A stretch of 64,000 nucleotides of DNA from JBMNGH01 sp050949725 (GTDB lineage Bacteria; Bacillota; Thermosediminibacteria; Thermosediminibacterales; Tepidanaerobacteraceae), in assembly GCA_050949725.1 (NCBI GenBank), contig JBMNGH010000003.1:1-64000 (forward strand), in the 5' to 3' direction. How positions within the stretch are numbered: the first letter of the stretch is position 1; the number at the start of each line of letters is the position of its first letter. The position numbers were made by a program, and so were the translations under genes. Shown here in pieces: positions 35,877 to 44,560 of this stretch. The notes under the pieces were generated by a model. It saw nothing but the letters and a program-made list of their open reading frames with translations. It made no database searches and had not been told where the DNA came from.

Positions 35877-37115
35877 CTATATTTTATGAATGAAAATACC
35901 GCTTCTCAGTTTTGGCTCAAACCATGTTGATTTGGGCGGCATGGTAAGGCCTGAATCTGCCACATCCATTATCTCTCTCATTGAAGTCGGAAACATAGTA
36001 ATTGCAACTTGGGCTTCTCCGCTGCATACCTTTTTTTCAAGTTCATCCAAACCCTTTGACCCACCGACAAAGTCTATTCTGTGGTCAGACCTAGGGTCGG
36101 ATATTCCAAAAACCGGCAATATCAGGTTGTCATGCAATATTGAAACATCCAGATTTTTAACCGGATCTTTTTCATTATAGCTACCCGGTTTTGCCAATAG
36201 TCCGTACCATGAGTTGTCTATATACAACCCGAAGGTGTATTTTTTATTAGGTTTGTATGGTTTTTTGCCAGAGTATACTATTTCAAACCTCTCACTAACT
36301 TTTTTTAGGATCCGCTCGGCGTTCATGGCGTTTATTTCTTTTATCAGCCTGTTATATTCCAGGATAGTCAATTCCGAATCCGGAAAAATAACCGAGAGGA
36401 AATAATCAGATTCATCATGGTTATAGGTAGTGTTTTTACGCTTCATCAAACCCACTCTTACAGCAGCAGCTGCCCTATGGTGACCGTCTGCTATATATAA
36501 AGATTTAACTTTTGAAAAAAGGTTGATAAGTTCAGATATAGTTCGTTCTTCTTGGATAATCCATACTGTCTGTCTCACATCATCTTCAGTCTTAAAATCG
36601 TAAATAGGATCATTTTGTGCGATCCAACCTTGTAATAATGCTGAGATTTGTTTGTTATATCTATATGCCATCATTATAGGGCCTGTATGAGCATTTGTAT
36701 ACATTACATGATTGACCCTGTCGTTTTCCTTTTCTGCAAGGGTCAGTTCATGCTTTTTTATCGTACCTTCAATATAATCATCAATAGACGTACAGCACAC
36801 TAAACCGTTTTGGATCATGTGGCCCTTTATCAACCTATATATGTAAAGACACTCTTTGACGTCCTGTTGCAAAACCCCTTTGGCTATCATATCTTCAAGG
36901 TTGAGCTTAGCCTTTTCATATACAATTGGGGCATGAGGGTCTGGTGTTTCTTTTATATCGACCTCTGCCTTGTCAACGTGTAGAAACGAGTACATATTAT
37001 TATCACAAATAGTCTTTGCCTCACAATAATCTACAACATCATAAGGTAAAGCCGCTACTTTTGACACAAAGGCCGGTAATGGCCTTAATGCTTTAAAAGG
37101 TTTTATCACTGCCAT
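35877..37115 (-). CDS. DUF1015 family protein
   Basis: 412 residues, cytosolic. Family landmarks are IKPFKALRPLPAFVSKVAAL at the N-terminus with PYDVV, NPYSFLHV-like NMYSFLHVDKAEVD, and YIADGHHRAAAAVRV in the centre. The ADGHHR motif is diagnostic for COG4198. Function of the family is unknown; members are common in anaerobic clostridia and thermophiles. ATG follows GGAGGATC. It stands alone between the ABC transporter genes and apbE, 80 bases after oppF. Confidence 0.85.
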   Translation of the reverse strand: MAVIKPFKALRPLPAFVSKVAALPYDVVDYCEAKTICDNNMYSFLHVDKAEVDIKETPDPHAPIVYEKAKLNLEDMIAKGVLQQDVKECLYIYRLIKGHMIQNGLVCCTSIDDYIEGTIKKHELTLAEKENDRVNHVMYTNAHTGPIMMAYRYNKQISALLQGWIAQNDPIYDFKTEDDVRQTVWIIQEERTISELINLFSKVKSLYIADGHHRAAAAVRVGLMKRKNTTYNHDESDYFLSVIFPDSELTILEYNRLIKEINAMNAERILKKVSERFEIVYSGKKPYKPNKKYTFGLYIDNSWYGLLAKPGSYNEKDPVKNLDVSILHDNLILPVFGISDPRSDHRIDFVGGSKGLDELEKKVCSGEAQVAITMFPTSMREIMDVADSGLTMPPKSTWFEPKLRSGIFIHKI

Positions 37116-37195
37116 AATTGATCCTCCATTTATCTAATTTGTTCTATTAAATTTTACACTGGTTGTGAAAAAAATTGTGTCATTAGTTTATTAGA

Positions 37196-38167
37196 CTAAT
37201 GCAAATGACATGCAACAAAGTGGCCTGCACCAACATCTTTAAAGTCTGGTTCGGTTACTCTGCATTTTTGCATCATATACCTGCAGCGTGGATGAAAACG
37301 GCATCCGTCAGGGGGACTAATCGATGATGGGACGTCCCCTTTAAGAACAACCTTGTTCTTTTTGACGTCAGGATCCGGGATCGGTATTGCGGAAAGCAAA
37401 GCTTGCGAATAGGGATGTAATGGGCTTTTGAAAAACTGACTGCTTTCGGCTTTTTCAACAAGCTTGCCCAAGTACATAACGCATATTTTGTCGCTTATAT
37501 GCTTTATAACACTTAAGTCATGTGATATAAAGAGTAAGGTCAAAAGGCGTTTTTCTTTGAGATCTTGCAACAGATTTAAAATCTGAGTTCTCACCGAAAC
37601 ATCGAGTGAAGATACAGGCTCATCACATACGACTAACTCAGGGTGTACGGCAAGTGCGCGAGCTATACCTACTCGCTGCCGCTGGCCGCCTGAAATCTCA
37701 TGAGGATATCTCCTTAAATACTGAATTCCAAGCCCCACAATGTTCAACAGTTCAAGGACCTTGGCTTGTCTCTCATGGAAACTTGCAATGTTGTATATAT
37801 CCATTGGCTCCTTGATTATGGCTCCAATTGTCATTCGAGGATTTAAGGAGGTATAAGGGTCCTGGAATACAATCTGCATTTTTTTCCGAAGATTCCTCAT
37901 TTCACTCTTTTTTATTTTGAGTATGTTTTTCCCTCGAAAGAATACTTCACCTGATGTAGCCTCAATCAATCTAAGTATAACCCTGGCCAATGTAGATTTA
38001 CCACAACCGCTTTCACCTACCAGGCCGAGGGTTTCACCACGATTTATTTTAAAACTAACCCCGTCTACGGCTTTTAAAATGCTTAAGGTTTTTCTAAACT
38101 GGCCACCTGGGACTGGGAAAGATTTCCTGATATCTTTTGCTTCAAGTAGTATTTCTATGGTTTTCAA
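37196..38167 (-). CDS. oppF: Peptide/nickel ABC transporter ATP-binding protein (OppF type)
   Basis: 323 residues: Walker A GESGCGKSTLARV, Q-loop QDPYTSLNPRMT, signature SGGQRQRVGIARAL, Walker B LVVCDEPVSSLDVS, and H-loop FISHDLSVIKHISD. The C-terminal oligopeptide-transporter extension has GCRFHPRCRYMMQKC, the cysteine-rich site that binds an Fe-S cluster in some DppD/OppF proteins. Last gene of oppABCDF; overlaps oppD by 26 bases. Confidence 0.93.
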   Translation of the reverse strand: MKTIEILLEAKDIRKSFPVPGGQFRKTLSILKAVDGVSFKINRGETLGLVGESGCGKSTLARVILRLIEATSGEVFFRGKNILKIKKSEMRNLRKKMQIVFQDPYTSLNPRMTIGAIIKEPMDIYNIASFHERQAKVLELLNIVGLGIQYLRRYPHEISGGQRQRVGIARALAVHPELVVCDEPVSSLDVSVRTQILNLLQDLKEKRLLTLLFISHDLSVIKHISDKICVMYLGKLVEKAESSQFFKSPLHPYSQALLSAIPIPDPDVKKNKVVLKGDVPSSISPPDGCRFHPRCRYMMQKCRVTEPDFKDVGAGHFVACHLH

Positions 38168-39158
38168 CGCCTATGCCCTCCCCTTCCCATTCACTAGTGT
38201 ACTTAAAGCAGCGAACCAATCGGCCGTCAAATTTAACTAAAGCTGGTTTTTTTAAGCGGCATACATTCCTAGCCTCAGAGCACCGAGGGTGAAATCTACA
38301 GCCTTTGGGTAATTCAAACGGATTCGGCACAACCCCTTTCATGGCCTCCGGTCTGCTATCCTTGGGCTGGTTAAGCCTTGGTACCAGATTCATTAAACCG
38401 GTTGTATAAGGATGTCTTGGCATTTTAAATATCTTCCTGACATCAGCGTATTCAACAACCTGACCGGCATACATTACAATAACGTTATCAGCCATTTCTG
38501 CGACGACGCCCAAATCATGGGTTATCATCAGCAAAGCAGTTCCAAGCTTGTTCTTTAAATTCCTTATCAGTTCAAGAATCTGTGCCTGTACTGTAACATC
38601 AAGTGCAGTGGTAGGTTCATCTGCGATAAGCAGTGACGGGTTGCATGACACAGCCATAGCTATCATGACCCTCTGTCTCATTCCACCACTCATCTGATGT
38701 GGGTAGGAGTGTATCCGGTTGTGTGGAGATGGAATACCTACAAGTTCCAGCATTTCAACTGCCTTGGCCAATGCCTGTCTTTTGCTTAAGCCTTGGTGTA
38801 ATTTTATAACTTCTGATATTTGCTCGCCAATGGTCAAGACCGGATTTAAAGATGACTCCTCTTGAAATATCATAGAAATATTGTTGCCCCTTATTTTGCG
38901 CATTTCGTTTTCAGTTTTTTTTAATATATTCTGGCCATTAAAATAAACTTCTCCATCTGCTATTTTGCCGGGTGGACTTGGAATAAGCCTCAAAATAGAT
39001 TGTGATGTAACACTTTTTCCACACCCGGATTCACCCACAATACAGAGGACCTCACCTTTATTGATCGAAAAATCCACACCGTCAACAGCTCGAATGATGC
39101 CTTCATCCGTAGAAAAAAATGTTTTTAGATTTTTAACCTCGAGAAGTTTATCAGCCAT
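38142..39158 (-). CDS. oppD: Peptide/nickel ABC transporter ATP-binding protein (OppD type)
   Basis: About 338 residues with Walker A GESGCGKSVTSQSILRL, signature MSGGMRQRVMIAMAVS, Walker B LLIADEPTTALDVT, and the C-terminal GCRFHPRCSEARNVC cluster of cysteines. Pairs with OppF as the asymmetric ATPase dimer. ATG at 39158 has AGGGGATA upstream; an earlier in-frame start adds six residues without a site. Follows oppC closely. Confidence 0.93.
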   Translation of the reverse strand: MADKLLEVKNLKTFFSTDEGIIRAVDGVDFSINKGEVLCIVGESGCGKSVTSQSILRLIPSPPGKIADGEVYFNGQNILKKTENEMRKIRGNNISMIFQEESSLNPVLTIGEQISEVIKLHQGLSKRQALAKAVEMLELVGIPSPHNRIHSYPHQMSGGMRQRVMIAMAVSCNPSLLIADEPTTALDVTVQAQILELIRNLKNKLGTALLMITHDLGVVAEMADNVIVMYAGQVVEYADVRKIFKMPRHPYTTGLMNLVPRLNQPKDSRPEAMKGVVPNPFELPKGCRFHPRCSEARNVCRLKKPALVKFDGRLVRCFKYTSEWEGEGIGVENHRNTT

Positions 39159-39177
39159 GATTATCCCCTTAATCACT

Positions 39178-40077
39178 TTAACGTGGATCGAGAATATCTC
39201 TCAGACCATCACCTAAAAGATTAAAACCCAACACAAGTACCATAATTGCTACACCGGGAAACACTGACCACCACCATTGACCCGACAAAAAAAATTGCCT
39301 CCCCTCATTTATCATATATCCCCACGCAGGCTCAGGCGGCTGAATTCCAAAACCTAAAAAACTGAGAGATGATTCCAACATTATTATATTACCTATTTCT
39401 AGGCTCGCCTGTACAATTATTGGGCCAATAATGTTCGGTAAAATGTGCTTAAATATAATCCTAGAATCACTGCTGCCGATCGCTATAGCCGCTTCAACAT
39501 ATTCCATCTGCTTTATCTGTAGTACCTGACCCCGAGATACCCTCGCAAACGGGGCCCATGAAACTGCTCCTATCGATAAATACAGCAGAAGCAGATTTGG
39601 CTTTAAATATGCAAGAAGTGCAATTACAAAAAGTAAAAACGGGAAAGCAAAAATCACGTTTGTAACCCATGTTATTATATCATCTACAAGTCCTCCATAA
39701 TATCCTGCAAGGGTTCCTAGAATCACGCCTACGACGACTGACATGGCCGTTGCAACAAAGCCTATTTGAAGCGATATCCTGGCACCATAAATTACCCTTG
39801 TATAAATATCTCTGCCGTAAATATCGGTACCAAACCAATGCTTCACACACGGTGGGACTAGCCGGACTGATTCTCCCTCAGACCATACGAGCTGTTCATA
39901 TGGATCATACTTCGTAATAAACGGAGCAAATATAGCAGCCATGAAAATCAATGCTACTAAAGCCAGGCCGAACAACGATAATTTGTTTCTTTTAAATTTC
40001 ATTAAGCTGCAAGGCTGCAGGCTTTGACCTTTTTCTTTTAGGTTTGGCAACGTGCTCATTGCATTTTCTTTTGCCAA
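39178..40077 (-). CDS. oppC: Peptide/nickel ABC transporter permease (OppC type)
   Basis: 299 residues. An N-terminal OppC-type membrane segment (KRNKLSLFGLALVALIFMAAIFAPFI), GTDIYGRDIYTRVIYGARIS, and the EAA loop (REYVEAAIAIGSSDSRIIFKHILPN-like at ~200). TTG start at 40077 sits five bases after GAGGG. Five to six helices. Confidence 0.92.
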   Translation of the reverse strand: MAKENAMSTLPNLKEKGQSLQPCSLMKFKRNKLSLFGLALVALIFMAAIFAPFITKYDPYEQLVWSEGESVRLVPPCVKHWFGTDIYGRDIYTRVIYGARISLQIGFVATAMSVVVGVILGTLAGYYGGLVDDIITWVTNVIFAFPFLLFVIALLAYLKPNLLLLYLSIGAVSWAPFARVSRGQVLQIKQMEYVEAAIAIGSSDSRIIFKHILPNIIGPIIVQASLEIGNIIMLESSLSFLGFGIQPPEPAWGYMINEGRQFFLSGQWWWSVFPGVAIMVLVLGFNLLGDGLRDILDPR

Positions 40078-40094
40078 ATTACCCTCACTCCGAA

Positions 40095-41021
40095 TCAGTC
40101 GTACTTTATCCTGGGATCAAACAGTGGATATGAAATATCTACTAAGAGATTCGCTACAAGAAAAATGAACGCCATAAACAATACCACACCTCTAATTACG
40201 GGAAAATCACGGTTCGTTATTGCTTCAATGCTCAACCTTCCGAGCCCTGGCAAGGAAAATATTTGCTCTATAACAACAACTCCGCTAAAAAGCCCTGCTG
40301 TTTCCATTCCGATTACGGTAATTACAGGTATTAGGGCATTTCTTAATACGTGCTTAATTACGATCGTCCATTCTGAAAAACCATTGGCACGAGCTGTTCT
40401 GACATAATTTTGCCGCACGACCTCTAACATGCTTGATCGCATTAATCTCGCAATAAGGGCCCCCGGCCTCAGGCCTAAAATAATTGAAGGAAGTAACAAA
40501 TAAATAAATTCACCGTTTCCTATCCCGGTGCCGGGGATCCATTTTAGTATTTTACAAAAAAGAACAATCGAAAGCAAGGCAAACCAAAACACAGGGGTTG
40601 ATATTCCTAATACGGCAACCAATCTGGCTACATAGTCAAACCACGAATGTTGTTTCACGGCAGACATTATACCTAAGGGAATACCGACCCCAACAGCTAT
40701 TATCATCGAAATGACTGCCAATTTTACAGTAACGGGAAGCCTTGTTTTGATCGCATCAACTACCAACATATTATTCCTATATGATTTACCAAGATCAAGA
40801 GTCAGGGCATTTATTACAAAATCTTTAAACTGGACTGCTACGGGCTTATCAAGGCCCATTTCATGCCTGATTTTGGCAATCGTATCTGGATCACCTCTCT
40901 GACCTGCCAGTATTCTCGCTGGATCGCCGGGCACAATTGTGGTCAAAATAAAAACTACCACAATGACTCCTAATAAAACCGGAATTGCGCCAACTATCCT
41001 TCGAATCATATAATTGATCAA
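40095..41021 (-). CDS. oppB: Peptide/nickel ABC transporter permease (OppB type)
   Basis: About 308 residues, six helices, beginning NYMIRRIVGAIPVLLGVIVV, with the EAA loop NYVRTARANGFSEWTIVIKHVLRNALIPV near residue 215 (split here only for description) and GVVVIEQIFSLPGLGRL in the last part. Both starts of the region are possible; a TTG behind GGGGAG is used. Forms the pore with OppC. Confidence 0.9.
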   Translation of the reverse strand: MINYMIRRIVGAIPVLLGVIVVVFILTTIVPGDPARILAGQRGDPDTIAKIRHEMGLDKPVAVQFKDFVINALTLDLGKSYRNNMLVVDAIKTRLPVTVKLAVISMIIAVGVGIPLGIMSAVKQHSWFDYVARLVAVLGISTPVFWFALLSIVLFCKILKWIPGTGIGNGEFIYLLLPSIILGLRPGALIARLMRSSMLEVVRQNYVRTARANGFSEWTIVIKHVLRNALIPVITVIGMETAGLFSGVVVIEQIFSLPGLGRLSIEAITNRDFPVIRGVVLFMAFIFLVANLLVDISYPLFDPRIKYD

Positions 41022-41087
41022 AGATCTCCCCTCTTGCACATCTATTTAAGCCTGGCACACATAATAAAAGTTGCCAGGCTTTGTGGC

Positions 41088-42758
41088 TTACATTTCTTTT
41101 TTAACTTCAGTGTATTTTATGGAATACTCACCTAAAAACGGGAGTTTAATATTTTTGACATAAGGTTGTGTCAAAATATGGGTAGTATAATGATAAATAA
41201 AAAGCATCGGAGCCTCTTCGCGCACAATAGCTTCTGCCTGTTTATATAACTTCTCTCTCTTTTCAGGGTCTGTCTCGATCCTCGCCTTACTCGTCAGGTC
41301 ATCAAACTTTATATTCTGAAACGCAGAGTAGTTGCCTTGAGGGCCTATATTTGAAGAATTTAACAGCACATACAAAAAATTATCCGCATCAGGATAGTCC
41401 GCATTCCAAGCGATACCAAAAAAAGGCATCTCGAGCCTATCGGCTGCATCAAGCAGTGCACCCCAATCCACGTTTCTAAGAGTTAGTTTAATGCCAGCTG
41501 GTTCCATCTGTGCTTGTAGAGCCTCTGCTATCCTCCTGTTTCCCTCATCGGTACCATAGACCAGTTCTATTTCAATGCCGTCCGGATAACCGGCCTTTTT
41601 TAACAGCGACTTTGCCTTTTCAATGTCGTAGGTGTAATCAGGTTTTATATTTTCATCATAACCCATAATGCCTGGGGGCAAAAGCCCAGTAGCTGGTACT
41701 CCTCTACCGTTCAGCACTATATCCAATAGAGCCTGCCTATCAATCGCATAATTGAATGCCTGTCGGAGGGATTTATTATCTTTAAAAGGTCCCTTATTCA
41801 TGTTGAAAACATAGTAATATGTACCTAATGTGGGACGTTCTTGGAATCCTTCCATCTGTTTTGCTTCCCCATAATAAGGATTGTCAACCGATTCTATTTG
41901 GTCGAAATTCCCCAATCCAAACTCAGTCCACTGCATCCCAAGGTCTGCTACGACTCCAAATTCAAGCCCGTCGAGATACGGCAGGGAATTGCCGTCATCA
42001 TCTTTCTTCCAGTAATTCTCGTTTTTTGAAAGAACAATTTTTTCATCCTGTTTCCATTCTTCAAATTTAAAAGGTCCTGTTCCCACAGGGTGAAAGTTAA
42101 ACTGGTCTTGCCATTTTTCCACGTCCTCTTTTGGCAATACACTAAACGAACTATGTGCCATTATGTTAAGGAAAGGCGCATAAGGATATTCAAGCTCAAT
42201 CTTAAATGTGTAGTCATCAATCTTTGATATGCCGGAAACGCTGTCTGTCTTACCTTCCCTAAACTCCTCGTAGCCCTTTACGAGATTTAGATAATAGGCC
42301 CTTTCAGAGTTCGTATTCGGGTCTATAATATTATTTAAAGTCCATATCCAGTCATCGGCTTTTACCTCGCGTCCTCCGTTTTCCGTTGGCTGTCCGCCCT
42401 CAATTGTCTTATGAAAATGAACCCCTTTTCTAAGATTAAATATGTAAGTCATTTTATCATCAGATATTTCCCACGACTCCGCCAGAAGGGGCTGTAAGTT
42501 GCCGTCTGTATCATAATCGACCAGGGTCTCAAACATCTGATAGATGACTCTTGCCGAAGAATTGTCAGTTGCATGTATTGGGTCAAGCTTTGGTGGATTT
42601 GCCTTTATTGCTATTCTTAAAATATTTGATGTATCTTCTGCTTGTTCCTGGCCAATCGATTGCTGTTCATCTTCTAAAGCCGGTTTTTGACCACAGCTTG
42701 TAATTGAAACAATCATTAAAAGCAACATTATGGCAAAAATGTAAATAATTTTTTTCAT
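41088..42758 (-). CDS. oppA: Peptide/nickel ABC transporter substrate-binding lipoprotein (OppA/DppA family)
   Basis: 556 residues, SBP family 5. Lipoprotein signal KKIIYIFAIMLLLMIVSITSCGQ. Family motifs: LAESWEISDDKMTYIFNLRKGVHFH, GTGPFKFEEWKQDEKIVL, RQAFNYAIDRQALLDIVLNG and PLPxxGI-like GVPATGLLPPGI, then NADYPDADNFLYVL. The bound ligand could be a peptide, nickel or another small molecule; sequence alone does not say. First gene of the transporter operon, preceded by copy A of the repeated element with a promoter-like sequence. Confidence 0.92.
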   Translation of the reverse strand: MKKIIYIFAIMLLLMIVSITSCGQKPALEDEQQSIGQEQAEDTSNILRIAIKANPPKLDPIHATDNSSARVIYQMFETLVDYDTDGNLQPLLAESWEISDDKMTYIFNLRKGVHFHKTIEGGQPTENGGREVKADDWIWTLNNIIDPNTNSERAYYLNLVKGYEEFREGKTDSVSGISKIDDYTFKIELEYPYAPFLNIMAHSSFSVLPKEDVEKWQDQFNFHPVGTGPFKFEEWKQDEKIVLSKNENYWKKDDDGNSLPYLDGLEFGVVADLGMQWTEFGLGNFDQIESVDNPYYGEAKQMEGFQERPTLGTYYYVFNMNKGPFKDNKSLRQAFNYAIDRQALLDIVLNGRGVPATGLLPPGIMGYDENIKPDYTYDIEKAKSLLKKAGYPDGIEIELVYGTDEGNRRIAEALQAQMEPAGIKLTLRNVDWGALLDAADRLEMPFFGIAWNADYPDADNFLYVLLNSSNIGPQGNYSAFQNIKFDDLTSKARIETDPEKREKLYKQAEAIVREEAPMLFIYHYTTHILTQPYVKNIKLPFLGEYSIKYTEVKKEM

Positions 42759-42924
42759 ATGACCCCTCCAAAAAAATTAATTTAATCCCATCATGATAAT
42801 CTTTTTTTTTAATAAAGTATTTTATCCCCGTTTTATATCTTAATTGGGGAAAAAAACAGCTATCTTAAATATTCTATAATGATCTTTTAAATCCTGCTCT
42901 AAATTTAATATTCGATAATTATCG

Positions 42925-42998
42925 CCATAATAAGAACTTCACCCTACACGCAATCGAAGATTGCTGTCGGGGAAGGGTAACCTTGTTGTCCACAATAA
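42925..42998 (-). repeat. Repeated regulatory element, copy A, upstream of oppA
   Basis: Minus strand: TTATTGTGGACAACAAGGTT, ACCCTTCCCCGACAG, the hairpin CAATC-TTC-GATTG, then TTGCGT (42953-42948), 15 bases and TATTAT (42932-42927). Same design as copy B ahead of fdhD; copy C at 18369 lacks the last part. Probably includes the oppA promoter, about 170 bases from the ATG. Confidence 0.55.
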
Positions 42999-43051
42999 AA
43001 CAAACCCCTTCATTATTACTTCCTTACTCAAACGAGTAAAAACCGGGGTCT
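42996..43051 (-). terminator. gatB terminator
   Basis: Outer arms AAACCCC (43002-43008) and GGGGTCT (43045-43051) with an inner TTACTC/GAGTAA stem; on the minus strand it is followed by TGTTTTATT. Located 70 bases past the gatB stop. Confidence 0.7.
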
Positions 43052-43121
43052 GCTTTTTGATTATTAATATATTTATCCCTTTTATCCTTGATTTTTGTAG
43101 GTTTCGCGCTTCTCTTGCGAG

Positions 43122-44552
43122 CTACGTTTCGTCCAAAAAGCTCCTGAGAATTTTGTTTGTCAATTGAGGATTTGCTTTACCTCTTGTGAGCTTCATGACC
43201 TGTCCTACCAAGAAACCTAATGCCTTTTGTTTTCCATTTTTATAGTCTTGAACCGATTTCGGATTTTGGTCAATCACATCTCGTATTATTCTTTGTAGTT
43301 GAGATTCGTCAGTGATTTGAACAAGACCCTTTTTTCGAACTATCGCCTCCGGGTCTTCTCCTGTATTGAACATTTCCCTAAAAACTTCCTTTGCGATCTT
43401 TCCACTGATGGTACCATTACCCATCAATTCAAATAAAACTGCCAACTGCTTCGGTTTAAACTTGATCTCGTCAATGCTCACACCTGTCTCATTTAAAAGA
43501 CCTAACATCTCAACCATAACCCAGTTGCTAATAACCTTTGGGTCATTGTAGTTCTTCACGCAATCCTCATAAAAATCGGACAGCTTTTTTGATGAAGTAA
43601 TTACTTCAGCATCATAATCCGGGAGGCCGAAATTATTAATATATCGTTCTTTTCGGGCATCAGGTAGTTCAGGCATTGTCTTCATTATCTGATCTATCCA
43701 CTTCTGATCGACGATCACCGGCGAAAGGTTTGGTTCAGGTGCATATCTATTTTCAATTTTACCGCGCATATGTATCGTGCAACCTTTGGATTCATCCCAC
43801 CTGCGCGTCTCCTGCTCTACGGTTCCGCCTTCCTCTAAAATACGGCTCTGTCTTTTTTGCTCAAATTCTATAGCTCTTCGCACAGCCCGGAATGAACCTA
43901 GGTTTTTGACCTCCACTTTGGTACCGAGTGTCTTTGACCCTGAAGGCCTCATGGATATGTTTATATCACAGCGCATTGACCCTTCTTCCATTTTGCAATC
44001 AGATACACCCGCATACTGTAGTACAGTTTTAAGCTTATTAAGGTACAACCATGCCTCTTCAGCAGAACACATATCTGGTTTTGATACAATCTCAATTAAC
44101 GGCACACCCGCCCTGTTCAGATCGATAAGTGAATAGGGTTTCCCTTCTTCATGAATCAACTTACCTGCATCCTCTTCCATGTGAAGTGTCCCAATTCCTA
44201 TTCGCTTGGTTTTACCTCCTACTTCAATTAGGACATAGCCATTTTTTGCAAGGGTGACCTCATATTGTGATACTTGATAAGCCTTCGGTATATCGGGATA
44301 AAAATAAAGTTTTCTGTCAAACCCGGATACTTTTTCGACTTCGCAGTTCAATGCGAGTGCTGCCTTAACCGCATACTCAACTACTTTTCTATTAGTTACA
44401 TAAATGGCTCCGGGCATTCCCAAGCATATCGGGCAACAGTGAGTATTAGGTTCAGATGTAAATTCGGTGCTGCATCCACAAAAAATCTTTGATTTTGTAG
44501 CAAGTTCCACATGGACCTCAAGACCTATGGTCGTATCATATTTTAACATCAT
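43122..44552 (-). CDS. gatB: Aspartyl/glutamyl-tRNA amidotransferase subunit B
   Basis: 476 residues; the kinase/tRNA-binding subunit of GatCAB, which converts Glu-tRNA(Gln) and Asp-tRNA(Asn) to the amide forms. Motifs: TTIGLEVHVELATKSKIFCG with the zinc-binding cysteines continued in CCPICLGMPGA, FYPDIPKAYQVSQYE, MEEDAGKLIHE, DLNRAGVPLIEIVS and the C-terminal YqeY-like tail with GKIAKEVFREMFNTGE. ATG pair at 44552/44549 behind GGAGGG. Last gene of gatCAB. Confidence 0.97.
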   Translation of the reverse strand: MMLKYDTTIGLEVHVELATKSKIFCGCSTEFTSEPNTHCCPICLGMPGAIYVTNRKVVEYAVKAALALNCEVEKVSGFDRKLYFYPDIPKAYQVSQYEVTLAKNGYVLIEVGGKTKRIGIGTLHMEEDAGKLIHEEGKPYSLIDLNRAGVPLIEIVSKPDMCSAEEAWLYLNKLKTVLQYAGVSDCKMEEGSMRCDINISMRPSGSKTLGTKVEVKNLGSFRAVRRAIEFEQKRQSRILEEGGTVEQETRRWDESKGCTIHMRGKIENRYAPEPNLSPVIVDQKWIDQIMKTMPELPDARKERYINNFGLPDYDAEVITSSKKLSDFYEDCVKNYNDPKVISNWVMVEMLGLLNETGVSIDEIKFKPKQLAVLFELMGNGTISGKIAKEVFREMFNTGEDPEAIVRKKGLVQITDESQLQRIIRDVIDQNPKSVQDYKNGKQKALGFLVGQVMKLTRGKANPQLTNKILRSFLDET

Positions 44553-44560
44553 ATTCCCTC

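Larger units (their letters stand above)
42759..43121. other. Non-coding region between oppA and gatB
   Basis: About 360 bases containing, from high to low coordinate on the minus strand, the gatB terminator (42996-43051), copy A of the repeated element (42925-42998) and an AT-rich leader to the oppA start. No gene was seen. Confidence 0.6.

Noticed and set aside
36550..37115. Possible metal-binding or kinase function for the DUF1015 gene
   Set aside because: Only the ADGHHR signature is visible; nothing in the sequence supports a catalytic call.
42759..42950. Small protein genes in the AT-rich leader of oppA
   Set aside because: Short frames only, without ribosome binding sites or conserved character.
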